Positions 32,154 through 44,700 of a DNA stretch of 64,000 nt are shown piece by piece. The notes beneath the pieces were generated by a model that saw only the letters and a list, made by a program, of their open reading frames with translations, ran no database searches and was not told where the DNA came from. A program made the translations under genes and the position numbers. Location: the NCBI GenBank assembly GCA_964036195.1, contig OZ038451.1:2546529-2610528 (forward strand), given 5' to 3'. Origin of the DNA: Sphaerolaimus hirsutus (lineage: Eukaryota > Nematoda > Chromadorea > Monhysterida > Sphaerolaimidae). Each line of letters opens with the position of its first letter. The first letter of the stretch is position 1.

Positions 32154-33884
32154 TTTTGCTGGCAATAACTTTGGATTTTTCCTGCTTTTCAATGTCACCT
32201 TTAACTGCAGCTAGTTCAGCATTGACATGTGCCCAAGCAACCTTAACGTGCACACAACCATACATTTCACAATCACACATAAATTTACAGCCTGGGGCAG
32301 TCACAAGCCGTGTAAAGTGGCAAATGTAAAGTGAAATAGAAACTAAAGTATTGATCAAAACAAACATGTAACAACTTTATTACTCAATGTGGCTTGACAA
32401 TTGACAGTTTACTTTGTATGTGACTTTACATTTGACAAATTTACTTTACACTTTACAGGGCTTGGGACTGCCACCTGGCTGAGATTTCGTCATTTCTGTA
32501 CGCACCACAAAGCTTCGATGTTTTCTGTCTGCCACCTGCACATTAGCAAAGATAAGTGTTGATAACTACTGTATTACTTCAAATTATCTTGAATTACCCC
32601 TTCGAATGAACCCCCCTTCAGAATGATGTCTTGACACATACTTTACCTGTTTTTATGCATGCAAATGCGTACTATTTACCACGACCCTTACTAAAATTGT
32701 CGGTAAAAAAACTTAACCGTGAAATTTTTCTGGCGAAATAATGAATTTCGAGGTAATATGATGGATCTATATTTCTAACTAAGACTTGCCAATATTATTT
32801 TGAAATCTTTCCTTGCATCAGCGACCTTCCAGCAAGGGTCAGTGTCATCGGCACTACCCCTACCATGCATTTTTATTGGACTATTTGTACCCACTTCATC
32901 CAAACGAGCACCGTTTTTGTCATCGTCCTCACTATCACCTGTTTTGCAACATATTATGCATTGGTATTTCAATACGTGCAAAAACAAAGCTTACCCACTG
33001 CATCTCGACTACTATGACCTCTATCTATTTTGTACTTCACCGTTTCCAGTGCAACCAGGTGCTCCCTAACTTTGACAATATTGCCAGAATTGACAACATC
33101 TGCAATAAATTGCATAACGAATATTATTCTATTATGTGAAAATCCATACAGAAGTATCGTACTTGCCCATTATGCACTATGTCATAACTGATTTTTGATG
33201 AATACTTTACACTGTGCCAGTATCAGAGTTGTTAAAACGGTGGTATTTTTGGAAAGTGTAAGTGTTGCTATTGCGTAAGTGCTGTTGCTCTTGAGCATTG
33301 TATGGAATACATCCTTGCTTTCACTTTTACATGATATTAGATAACTTATTAAATGTATGAACATGGAATTGGAACATCCTGTATAATTACTTTCCACCTA
33401 GGACAAAGTTAAGTTTGTCATGTGACTAACTTCTTCCCCTATACAAAAATATAGTGGTTTAATTTACAAAATGTACCTAAAAGAAACCTGAACTAAGCTT
33501 TTGACGCGGAAATCTTATAGGCACACTTAGTTCACAAAGATGCACATGCTTACCAGGTTTGCATAAAAAACAGGGGTGACATGAAGTTGTTTTTGATATT
33601 AAAATATGTGCAAATCACATTTTTTAAGACAACTTTTTGATTTGCAAAATTTCAATTTTTGCGGTCGGTCAGTCCCGCATCCCGTACACAGGACATTGTA
33701 TTTAGTCATAAAACTGAGTCATGTGAAATCGTTTTTATGCTTTTATTCCCAGGGTATTTTGCCCAGCATAATAAAGCGTAAAGGTATTTTAGGGGGAGGG
33801 GCTTCTAGTGGCTTTTTTCAATCAATCGAGGATCTTGCAGAGCTAATATTTCGTAAAAATTATGTTTGCATAAATATTTCATAC
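32154..33884 (-). other. Introns of gene B with an alternative exon
   Basis: Apart from the exon at 32291-32149, this stretch holds an acidic exon-like frame from about 32955 to a stop at 32775. It starts in phase 1 after a CAAAACAG acceptor and matches the position of the stop-ending exons of genes A and C. A further possible exon lies near 32530-32475. The rest is AT-rich intron with TTTACATTTGACA-type words near 32390-32460. Confidence 0.45.
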
Positions 33885-34119
33885 CTCGTTGTTTAAAGCT
33901 CAATTTTTGTTGCTTCAGCCCTTTTGTTTTTCTCTTAGCGTCAGCGTCACATTTACGTCCACCCGGTCCACCACCAGTAAATTTTTTTTTCAATGTTGTT
34001 GTCAGCTCACTCCACCGTGTAGGCTGATCTGCTAAGATGCCATCTGCTTGCATCTTAGATTTCTCCTGAAATGTTTAGTCAAATTTTTGCACAATAATCT
34101 AATGAACAGCAAAAAACAG

Positions 34120-34516
34120 GAGCCCGTGCCATCCGACATCTAAACCCATCCCACATCTAGACCGACTGCACATCTAATTTTGTGTCATCTGTGTCAACAG
34201 GGGCGGGTAACCCCACCCCAAACCACCCAGCGATCTATCTATCCCTGGGGAGAAATTTTTTTTGGCTACTTTCCCCTGACCCCCCCCCCTTATTGCTTGA
34301 CTATCTAGCTATCTGTTGCACTTTTGAGCAATTTTACTCTAATTTGCACCAAAAATATCTAATATTCATACTTCTTATAGATCTTCACCTTCCAAATAAT
34401 TAGGTCATGTGTTGTATTGCCTATTCTCAGCATGCCGGGTATTATAAAATGTGTTCCATGTCAACATGTTCAGTGTCCTAGTCTAGATGTCGGATAGGTT
34501 TCAATGTCGGTTAAGC
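34120..34516 (+). repeat. MITE-like repeat with CTATCTAT and C-run core
   Basis: About 400 bp, matched in the opposite orientation by 50455-50846. The ends carry related words (CCATCCGACATCTA and TAGATGTCGGATAGG) in inverted orientation. The core has CTATCTATCC and a C run. No coding capacity. Confidence 0.6.
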
Positions 34517-35160
34517 ATCATTCAAAAAACAGCACTATTTTTTAAAACCACGGAGAAAAAAACCCTGTCAAAATCAAGTCAAAATTGACTGTGGATGGTT
34601 GAAGCTGGTGGCAAAAGTACGAAAAAAGTTTACGCAGACTTAGTGATACAACAAGTGGCACCGTAATCACAATACAGGGATATGACACTAAGACAATATA
34701 GCCAGAGACACTTTTTCTGTTGGCATGTCTATAATTGGAACCCACAGCCATGTCAACACTAAAAAGTACGTGTTTCCCATCTATATGTTGTCTATTTGTC
34801 AGTGTTTTCTTATCAAAAAGCCGCCAAAGCATTGCTACATTACACTGATGGAACTGCGAGCGCGCTGACCCTTGCGAACAGCCCAGCGGCTCTTGCGAAC
34901 TGCCTGTCGCCTTGTCCGAAAGCGCGGAAACCGCGCCTTTCACCGATTGCGACATCGTTAAGTTTCTGTTTTTGTTTGCTTAGGCGACTTTTTGATGAGG
35001 GTGTTGCACTATTGCACATGTCGTATTATTATACACCTCTCACATTAATAGAGAATTTACGGTATGTTACCATCGCTGAGAGGGTAAATAGCTTTCGTTG
35101 CGATATCCCATTTGCTTGTATTGTATGCGTGTGTTGTATTGAAGATTCAAAATGCATTTT
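34517..35160. other. Intergenic DNA
   Basis: Contains a locally GC-richer patch at about 34850-34960. A minus-strand frame runs 34955-34542 but shows no recognised domain, and its Phe/Ser/Val-rich end fits chance translation of AT-rich DNA. Confidence 0.35.
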
Positions 35161-35164
35161 ATAC

Positions 35165-35515
35165 CGCAAAAAATACCGTATTACCCCAAAATACCCCCAT
35201 GGGGGTTTATTATTTTCCCAGCAAAATTTGAGGGGGGGTTAATTCGATTATATTTGGACATAAAAGAGTAGATAGCTACACAAAGTACTCTATGTGTAGC
35301 TGCAATGCAAATTAACAGTAATATACATCATGTACATTACATGACGTATTTATTATGTACATGACGTGCATCATTCCGAAGGGGGGGGGGGGGTATTTCG
35401 ACGGGTGTTCATTATTTCCTCAGCCCATTTTGAGGTTAATTTTGGGGATTAATTCGGGGGGGGGGGGGCGGGGGTTAATTCAAGGGGGGGTGGGTAATTC
35501 AAGGTAATATGGTAA
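35165..35515. repeat. CCGTATT-type repeats with long G runs
   Basis: Begins at ACCGTATTACCCCAAAATACCCCC and includes G runs at about 35382-35393 and 35455-35470 with the words TATTTCGA and GTTAATTC. Part of the dispersed family discussed in the findings. Confidence 0.55.
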
Positions 35516-38170
35516 GTAAAATTGAATGTTTTTGATTTTTGCATTCCTGCCTTTGTGATCGTTACAGCTAACACACGAACAAATGTTCACCAAGAGAAGG
35601 GAAGAGAAGTTCGCAAAGGCACGCTCAGTTTATTACCACCAATTAATTATGTCCACATGGCAGTGGCAAACAAAAACGGAGTCCAAATGACGCCAGTAGG
35701 CAATGGCGGTTGTGCCATTCCTTTGGCACTTGTGCCATAAACATATACGACATATTCAAGTTTACCAGCTGCTTTATAATGATAATTTATACATTTTTTC
35801 ATTAAGTTAAAAAATTTGTATGCTATACAAAAGTATAGTGGTTAAATTTTTGCTCGATGTATTTCATAGGCACCGTTTACAACACTATATGAATGTGAAC
35901 TTTACAACTGCATTTTCAATTGCTACACACACAGAGTTAGTGGGAAAGTAAACCGATATTTAGCCAGAGCTAATTGTAGGCTTTCAATTCATAAGCCACA
36001 CTGCAGCACATTTCAAAAACTTTTCTGAACAATTTATGACATCACATCACACTATTTCTAAACAAGCAGACATTTGACAGGGGGGGATGTCCAGTGTGGA
36101 TTTTGAAGATATACACTGACTGTAATTTAGCCAATGACAAACTGTTTAAAGTTCAATTTATACTTAGTTAATTTAGAGCACTTTTTCATACAAATCGATT
36201 ACTTCGGCTTTACAATCGATCGCTTAAATACTGGGTAGGTTGAATATCACTGTATTTTTGGGTTAGCATTAGAAACAAGGTCACAGGTGCTCTGCTGTTG
36301 CTCGAAGTAAGCAACTTTCGTTGGCGCGGGTCGTAAATCAGCCATGATAGACCAAATCATATGTCTGTTGTTTACGTCTAGCAGACATATCACTCTCTAT
36401 TCATTCAGATTCAGCATTGAATACAAACTAGTAAGCTCACCAATACCTAAACAAATAGTTTGCATTTCATCTAACCGCTATCTTATCATCTTCGTGTTTA
36501 CTGTGGTATATCAATATTGAACGTATTTTCTCATTTGAATATATGTTCATTTGTTGAGACATAATTAGCGACCCATTTCCCATTTCAATTACAGCGTTAT
36601 TTTGTCCACTTTACAAAAATATAGTGGTCAATACGTTCCACCACTCCATTCCATTCCGCGCTTAGTATTACGGTATTTCTTCTGATAGAACGGCACCGTT
36701 CTATTTATTTCATCATCTTTTTTACCTGCCGTTCTCTTGGAGGTGTCGTTCTATTTTTTTCATCGAAATTTTTCACACAGTATTTTTAGTGAGACATGCG
36801 CGACATTTTAGTACCAGAACATCAGTTTAAATAAAACCAAACGTGAAAACAACCCCTGAATCATAGTTTTGGGATGTATTCACCACCAACTTTTCAAATA
36901 CCGTATTTCCTCAAAATACCTGTTTATTTCTTCAGTGTGAGAATTATGAGGGTAGGGGGGTTAAACAAGGGAGGTATTTCAGGAGTTATTATTTCAGCAG
37001 AAATTATTTTGAAATCCCAGTAGTCAGAAATATATGCAGACGGCAACAAAAATCGGCATCTATAAGACTCTAAAGACTTGTATAAGTGTGTACCGTATTT
37101 ATGTGATCAAAGCACTCCCTGTTCAAAGCTCCCACAGTGGTATGCTGTGAAAAAATGTAAATTACATGTTCCATTTAACAACAACAGTATTATCCATGTA
37201 AAGCCCCCGGGTGCTGTACTTATCATGTGAAACAAAAGTGGTGATCATCTCTTAGGGTAAATAATATAGCGGTGAGAGGAGATCACAAGACCATAAGAAT
37301 TTGTTTGCATGGCGCGCATTCTATTGCACACATTTCACATATATTTTATGTTGTGCTGCGGTTACATGAAACGCTTCTGGTGTAATTCACCAAAGCAACT
37401 TGAAATGGCGCTTGTGTTCAGAGATTTTTTGGTTGTGGGAATACTGCTGAATTACATCAAAAGCATTTCAACTCTACCATAGTATAGCCCCCATGATATG
37501 CATTGCACCTGAAAAGCAGTCCGAAAAGCGCTCCAATTTTGTGAACTACCCAGGAGGCTTTGATTGGAGAAATACGGTAGATGTATAAACTATGTTCTCA
37601 CATAACAGAGACATCGCTTTTAACGTGTGTTCTGCATTGCCGGGATGACAAACCGCAGCCTTTGTCATTTACGTTCTCTATACGCAAAATTTGGGGGAGG
37701 GTTATTTTGACGAAATACAGTATCTATGTGTTTTGCCACTGTACAATGTAATTTCTACCTGCCGTTCTATTGGAGGTTCCATTCTATTGGAGGTGCCATT
37801 CTATTGAAGGTATGCCCTTCTATTAGAAGAGATACGTTACCGTATTTCTCCCATCAAAGCACCCCTGGTGCTTTACAAAATTGGAGCACTTTTCAATCTA
37901 CTGTTGAAGTGCCATTCATTGAAGTTTCACTTTGCGCTTTTACTTCGTCTTTGTCACTTCACTTCTCATTTTGCGGAACTGCAACTTTAATGTGTTTTCT
38001 GAAATACTTTCTGCAAAAGTTCAACGCTGTGCTTCCTTTTCTGATTTTTTGCTTTTACCGCTGATTTTTTGTATAGTGGCTAAACAAATATTCTGTTTGA
38101 CAGTGACATCTGTAAGTAAATGACATGAGCTCTTTGCTAATGTGTTTATAGCATGTGTTCTGCGTTCATT
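35516..38170. other. Intergenic DNA with several short repeats
   Basis: Mostly AT-rich. Recognisable items: AACGGCACCGTTCTATT-type words (36660-36775 and 37755-37850), CCGTATTT-type ends at 36672, 36900, 37093, 37568 and 37843, and CAAAGCACCC words near 37110 and 37855. No convincing exon; the short frame at 35522-35740 has no support. Confidence 0.45.
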
Positions 38171-38178
38171 AATGCTGC

Positions 38179-38610
38179 GATTACAGCTCAATTGACTGGG
38201 CATAAAATTGATTTTGGGTGTAAAATTGATTTTTGGCATAAAATTAATTACAGAAGAATGGATAAAGATACGACATTGTTATTTCGGTCAAAGAAAGCTT
38301 AGATGCAGATGTTTATTGTGTCCTAAGCTCCAGTGAGTCCTAAGCTCCATTGAATAGTACTGGGAGTAATGAATTTTAGCACAATTTTTTCAATTGTGCG
38401 CTGTAGGTTTCACAAAATTAGGGCAAAAATTTGCGGCAAAATTCATAACTTCTAGTACAATTAAAATAAACTGATGAGCTTGGACACAAGCAACATCTGC
38501 ATCTAAGCTTTCTTTTACTGAAATTACAATGCCATATCTTTAGCCATTCACCTGTAATTAATTTTAAGCCCAAAAATTATGCCCGTCAATTTTACGCCCA
38601 AGCTGTAATC
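38179..38610. repeat. Foldback element upstream of gene D
   Basis: Arms of about 120-135 bp (38179-38313 and 38492-38610) are inverted and clearly similar; both contain repeated GGGCATAAAATTGA-like words and a shared AAGCTTAGATGCAGATGTT edge. The loop is about 180 bp. It ends some 130 bp before the gene D start codon, so it may lie in its promoter region. Confidence 0.7.
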
Positions 38611-38743
38611 ACAGGATAAGGTGCTACACTGTTTTATTCAACGTGGTATTATTTTACCACAATAAAATGTCTGAAATGTTGTGATGCTGTCAAATCATGT
38701 AAATGCAGACATTATCAATTGCCATTCTTCCGACATTTCCGAA

Positions 38744-41700
38744 ATGCACGCAATCACTATTATTGCCCTGATTGTGATGATCTCTCCGCTGTGTGCGGAC
38801 AACATCATAATGGGTGATGAGTATGATCCGACATTCAATCTACCTTCCTATCACGACATGCTGAGCAAAAAAGTTTGGCACGACCTGGCCGAGAAATCAA
38901 TGTCCTTCCACCCGCTCGGACTGGCCTACCGGCACAAAGATGTGGCCTGCATGAACGCCGAAATGGAGCTCGGCTGCGACATAATCACGGACAGCCACCG
39001 CAACAGCGACAGCTGGCACAACATGACCGAAAAGCAGCGGGACGAGCTGATCGTTAGTCCGAAACTTTTTCCAACATGTTTTTCCTTTTTCCTGTCACTG
39101 TATTACCATGTTGTATGTGTTGTCACTGTGTTGTATTGAGGTGGGAGGTTAATTCGAGTGGGGGTTATTATTCCCCTTGCATTTTGACGGCAGTTAAATC
39201 GAGTGGGGTTAATTTGAGGTAATACGGTATCTCATTAATCTGAACAGCGCCGAATCACGCACACGTGTTTCAACTGAGTGCACTTGCCAAAGTGCACCTA
39301 ACTGTGTTACCTTATTATTATTAGTAGTATTTCTATCACTAAAAAAAATATAGTGATGGAAATACACAGCAAAATCAATCACATTTGTGGCCAACGCACA
39401 TGTGTGTTAACTGCTTGGTGTCATGTTTGATTTAAAATTAACAGAGTTTCAAATTTTCACTGCAAAATTCAGTGTTTTCACAAATGTAAAATTGCATGTA
39501 AAATGACACAAAATGTCAGGTATCATTTTAGGATGTCAAATGTCATCAAAAGACTAAAAAGCCTTTAAAATCCCAAATTTAATGTTCAGCATGTGCTATA
39601 TCCTATATCTTTGAGTGTAAGGCCATGAATAAAGCCCACCCCCAATAATGGGTACATGAATACTGGCCACGCATAGGATATCACTCATAATTCATTAGTC
39701 TGAGAACGACAATGAAATTTCTTTCATTTTAATCTGTCCCATTATAGCCCATGGTCGACGAGATCAAGGACAACTGCAACATCAAGATTGACGAGATTGG
39801 TGAAAAGCACATCCAAAGAATACCACTCGTCAACCACGCCTCACCACACCACATCACACTGCAGGTTGGTGACACTATTCACCTGTTTGTTCTGTTGAAT
39901 TTTTCGACGCCTGCGCACGTTACAAACAACCATGTGTGGTTTTCAATGCCCAAATCACAAACCGCAGTTTTGTCATGTCTCTGTGTGCATGCACACAATT
40001 GTTGGGTATTTTGCAGTAGGTATTTTGAGGTGGGTATTTCGAGTAACTACGGTACATAATTTCTTCTACAATTCATAAAATATAAAATACATAGAATTCA
40101 TACAATGCAATGGTGATATAATAAAATTGGTCTTGACACATTCCTTTACAGACGGGCGCTGCAAATGGCGCGGCAGACGCAGCTGGCCATGTCCAATTCG
40201 AGCGTGGCATCGACAAGCGCGCCATCGGGGCCGTAATCGGCGTACTGGCTCGGGGCGGTGCGCAACTACTCCGCTTTGCAAAGTGGGGCCAAGGCAGTCT
40301 GGTGCTGAAGACAGTCTGGCAGGGTGCACAAGCTGGTGAGTATCTTTGTAGCAAGATTTAATTGGTCAAGTTGAAACACCACAAAATGTATCTTTTGTCA
40401 TTTACGTTCTCTATACACTATATTTGGAGGGTAGCTATAAGGCGGGTGCACTGATACGCACATCTAAAAGTGAAAGCATACCCGAAAGCACATTGTTTTC
40501 ACTTGACACATTTTCAAGTGATTTTCAGATATGAGTGAAGTGTAAAAAGTTCACTAATGTGGGGGGTATTTCAAGGGGTGGGTATTTAGAGGATGGGCAT
40601 ATTACCAATTTCTTGTGACAATTGTTCTCGGATCAAAGTGGGTCGGGTTTCGAGGATATATGTTACATAAAATAGAAAGCAACTGAAACAAATCAAATCA
40701 AACACATTTTTTATGGCGCCTTCTGATTTGTCAGATGTCGCCATTTTGTTACCTTTTCCGTACACTATCTGCAAGTACCACGCAAGAACAGTGTGCACAG
40801 GGAATTTTTGTATTAGCAATTTAGTGAGGTCATCCCAGAGCCCCGAGGGACCCCTAAACTGTGACCGATCAAATTGTCGATTGCACTGCATGATGTGCAC
40901 ACAAAAAATGTTGTAAGGGGGTAAGCAAGACAAAAATTTTCGAGAAAAACGGCTAGCTGTATTGATTTCGACAACGAAACATGTAACAGTATTACCTCGA
41001 AATACCCCCACCCCCAGCAAATATTTTACAGTCTAAATTTAAAGGGGGGCGAAATGACGCAAAAGAGTGGAGTGTAATTTAGAGGTAGAGGGGGGTCAAT
41101 TTTTATCCATGGTACTTTAAAAAGCACAGAAAACTTGTAACTTAGATGTGTCATTGTCAAAATCCATACAGCTATCGCGTATACTCGATTGGGAAAAAAA
41201 TTGAATACACTGTTGAATACCCCCCTTGAAAATGTTCACCTCCATTTCCCTGAATGTTTCCAGATTGAAAAAGATGCTATTCAGAAGCAAGTCATAAATC
41301 TATGGTCAATAAATATAGTAAAAGAATTGTAAAAAACCTGTGATGAAGCCACCGAAGTCAGCGTCTTCTACCACCGAATCCGGCTGCTTCAAGACCGTAG
41401 TGAGAAACGGCCTTTAGAGTGGTTGATTTCCCGTTGTAGCCGAACGTCCACTTGTCAACAGCCAAGTTGAGTTTATTTCGTGGTTGCGTGTTGAAAAGGG
41501 GTTCGAATGGTTTCAGGTACTTTATTTTCGATCAGATACAGCGTGTTACAAAAGCGCAAAGCCTAGCGAGCTTCCTAGTCGAAGTTTCTATCGCTAGCTT
41601 ATTTTCGTTCACTTGGGGTAGGTCCGCAGACTGAAGTAAAAACTTCCAAAGTAGCTAAGACACGGAAATCATGTATAGAAAAACAGCTACAGTAATTTCC

Positions 41701-44700
41701 TAATACAAATACACAAATAAGACATAAATGCAACAAATAAACACATCTAGCCGAAACAGTTGCCTTATACTGCGTGTGCATACATTCAAACAATTATGGT
41801 AAAGAAATACCAGGTACAAATTGGGCTAATGGAAAAACTATTAATCTTGAGAGGCGCGAAGTCGGCAAACTTGGCCGATTTACTAATTTGCTTCAATTTG
41901 TCAGAAAACATTGACGCACATTGGAACTAATAAAATAGGGTTCGAAAACTGTAAATAGTAGTGCAAATGTTCCTAATAACGTAAATAGAGCAAGGTATAT
42001 TTAATATAATAATAACAATCACTTCCTGGAAACGTATATTTTATAATGGATAAATTGGGACTTATTCAAGTAAATGGGTATAATAATTGAGCAGGGTTTA
42101 TAATATATTTTGTGAACCGGGTTATAATAATTATGCCTACGCGAAGGGCTTCGTACAATAAATGCTAGTTGCACACAGGGCACTATTTCTCTATTAGGAC
42201 GCTGGCCTAAGTAAATATGTAGTACATAAATATTTACAAGATCTGACTTTATCAACTTACAAGTAAACCATGTAAATGTATATATAATAATAATCAGAAA
42301 ATTACGGCGAGTTGAATGAGCCTAATTTCATATTAATACACCTAATAATAACTTATTTGACCTTTTAACCTAAATATTCCACATAAACATACCAATAACA
42401 TACAATACACTTTCCCAATTAAATATTCTCCATGGATAAATAATATAGTGCAGGAAATATATTTTGCGTGGTAAATAAATATAGTGCATGAAAAGTAAAA
42501 CAGTGCAAATAAGTAAAGGTGCGAATATGAGCCTAATTATCAAATTTCTGTATTTCTTTATCCATCCATTTTGCCACGGTCAGAACACTCCGGGCGGAAG
42601 AGTTGCTGCACCCCGTTGTTGCAGCAACGTCACATGCTGGTGGTGGTGGGCACCAAAGTGATGAGTGGCGTTTCCACAGTCGCCTCGGTGGTGAACGTGG
42701 TCGTGCGCGAAGTCGTGGGCGTGCGTGAGGTTGCAGGTCCAGTTGCTGGTGATGCCAACGCCGACCTAGCCTGATGATGAAGCAAGTAGTTGCCCGTGTC
42801 GCTTCCTGCGCGTTTGCGTGAGGTGAATTTGCGGATATCAGGCATGTGAACACTGTCTCTGTTCCTGGCTCTGACTTGTCCCTCATCAGCTGAACTTTCA
42901 TCTGGCTGAACGTATGCTGATAGTGACTTTGCCATTCTGTCCTCTGTTTCTGCTCTCCTGGCAAATCTGACGGACTGTGTTGAGTTGGATCTGGCTCTCC
43001 TCTTGATTGCTGGTCTCAACTCTGTCTTGCGTACTTTCCTTTGTGGATAATTGGTCTCTTTCTGAGTTGATTTCTTGATAGTATATCTGATGGCTCTGAA
43101 GCATAGCCATATGCATTTGAACGGGCACACTATGCATTTCCATATGCATGTGTATACGCATGGTGGAATCACTGGCTTCCCTGTGGCAATTCTCCAATTG
43201 TACCACAGGTATCCTGCAGCTACGATTCCAGCTACCAGGATTGTGATTCCCAGCAGCATTGCGATTGTGTTGATGATTACTTGAAAGGGTCCTTTTAGCA
43301 TTCCTCCCATAAAGTTGGTGTACCCTTTTGATACTCCAGATATATAGTGACCATATGCTTTGCCGATTCCTGCTGCTGTCTGTCCAATTCCAGCTCCAAT
43401 GCCTTCTATTGAATTCCTGATCACCCTGGGATCCAATGACATATCTGCTGTGTAATCGATCAACTGGTTCTGCACATGTTCCAAATTCTGTAGTCTCTGA
43501 ATCTGGCCTCTGACATCCATGAAATTGGTTGCTCTGTTGACAATGTTGGTGAACAGGTGAGGCGCGTCAAACGTGAAGGCCTGCCACTGTCCTTTCCATG
43601 TCATTTCAATTGGCGTCTCTGTGACATGCACCATTCCATGTGCGGACTTCCATTGTCCATGCTTATTTCTGTATAAGTGTGGTGTGGTGTGGCTGCAGTC
43701 TTCTTCTGGTGATTTCTCCACCAAGTCTCTGCTGCCTGGACTCTTGAACCACAAGGGCCCGTCTTTGTCCAATCTCATTGGTGTGTATTTGTAGCATGTC
43801 TCTCCCACTTTTCCTGTCTGATAAATTATGTATGGCTGCACTTCCTTGCATTCCCAAAACATAATTGCTTCACCAGCCCATTCTGCATGAACATCCTGTC
43901 TTCCCAGCATGGCTCGGATCCCCAATGTTGGATCGATGCGGAAAAGCTGAGTCAACATGTCCAGCTGGTTTTTGCGAAGTTGACATAGCTGATGCCATAC
44001 AATCGCAAATTGTGCCTGAGTCATCTCTCTGACCACATGTTGCAGGAACTGAAACTTGGAGTTTCTGTCGTCCAATCTGGCATACAATGTTCCACTGATT
44101 GTCGACTCTCTCGCCTCCACTATCTTTCCCGGCATTGCCCATTCTACAGGCACATCTTCTCTTCTGTCAAACTGGATGAATACACCTCCTTGATCGGTGT
44201 AGTATGTGTCTCCCGGAACACATTCTGAACCAATTGGTAACTCAAATTGCTATGCCAAGCCCAGTGTCAGTTCATCCAATTCCAAAATTGTACAAAAAAC
44301 AGTAAAAGTGCAATACACTATTATTTCTTCACAGCTAAATCCAAACATTGTGTTCCCGATGTCTGCAAAAGGCCTGAGCGACAGGCTCCTGTTTTCCCAC
44401 AGGATTGCAAGAAAGTCGCCAACGCAGGTAGTTTTACCTACAAGTATCAGAGTTGTTAAAAGTACTACACTTTCGCAAGGAAACCTAAACGTATTTACAC
44501 AGTACTCTAGTATCTGTAATTATCGAGTAAATGTAAATACGTTTTAACAACTGTGCTACAAATCTAGATGTAAAATATAAATGTAAATACAACCATATCC
44601 GTAGAGCGCTGCGAAGATTTCCTGACGGACATGCCACACAGCAACAAATCGTGCTGGGTCAAAGAAAAAAACAACTTCAAAGAATGCCCAATGGTAGAAA

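Larger units (their letters stand above)
15687..34053 (-). pseudogene. Gene B: paralogue of gene A, split by a BEL element
   Basis: Minus-strand exons, mostly matching gene A exon by exon: 34053-33885, 32291-32149, then beyond the BEL element 19496-19176, 19100-18786, 18706-18552, 18185-17994, 17933-17709, 17642-17537, about 17468-17009, 16756-16626, 16548-16363, 16033-15959, 15885-15687. Conserved motifs: DDMNKVFLLYDV, PHD-like finger (DCLCG, CSNALC, RYH, WYCGLC), candidate Cys in NLCTIDSWLY, His in GHFITVV, Asp in LPIVVDGL. The element separates the exon ending at 32149 from its splice donor by 12.6 kb. At the start of the exon near 17468 the aligned acceptor leads into an in-frame TAA. The last five exons keep frame and phase. 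I infer a recently broken gene, though the insertion could be polymorphic and the exon 9 acceptor could differ. Confidence 0.65.
41339..44236 (-). mobile_element. Truncated BEL/Pao element, copy III (env plus 3' LTR)
   Basis: Same family as copy II; it carries only the 3' LTR and the adjoining env region. Similarity stops abruptly at 44236/44237 inside env, with everything 5' of that missing. The five bases left of the LTR (aaacc) and right of the breakpoint (taact) do not match, so this is a deletion or rearrangement product rather than a simple insertion. It lies in intron 3 of gene D in opposite orientation. Confidence 0.9.

Noticed and set aside
34542..34955. 137-codon minus-strand frame
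   Set aside because: No domain, no splice context, composition typical of chance frames.
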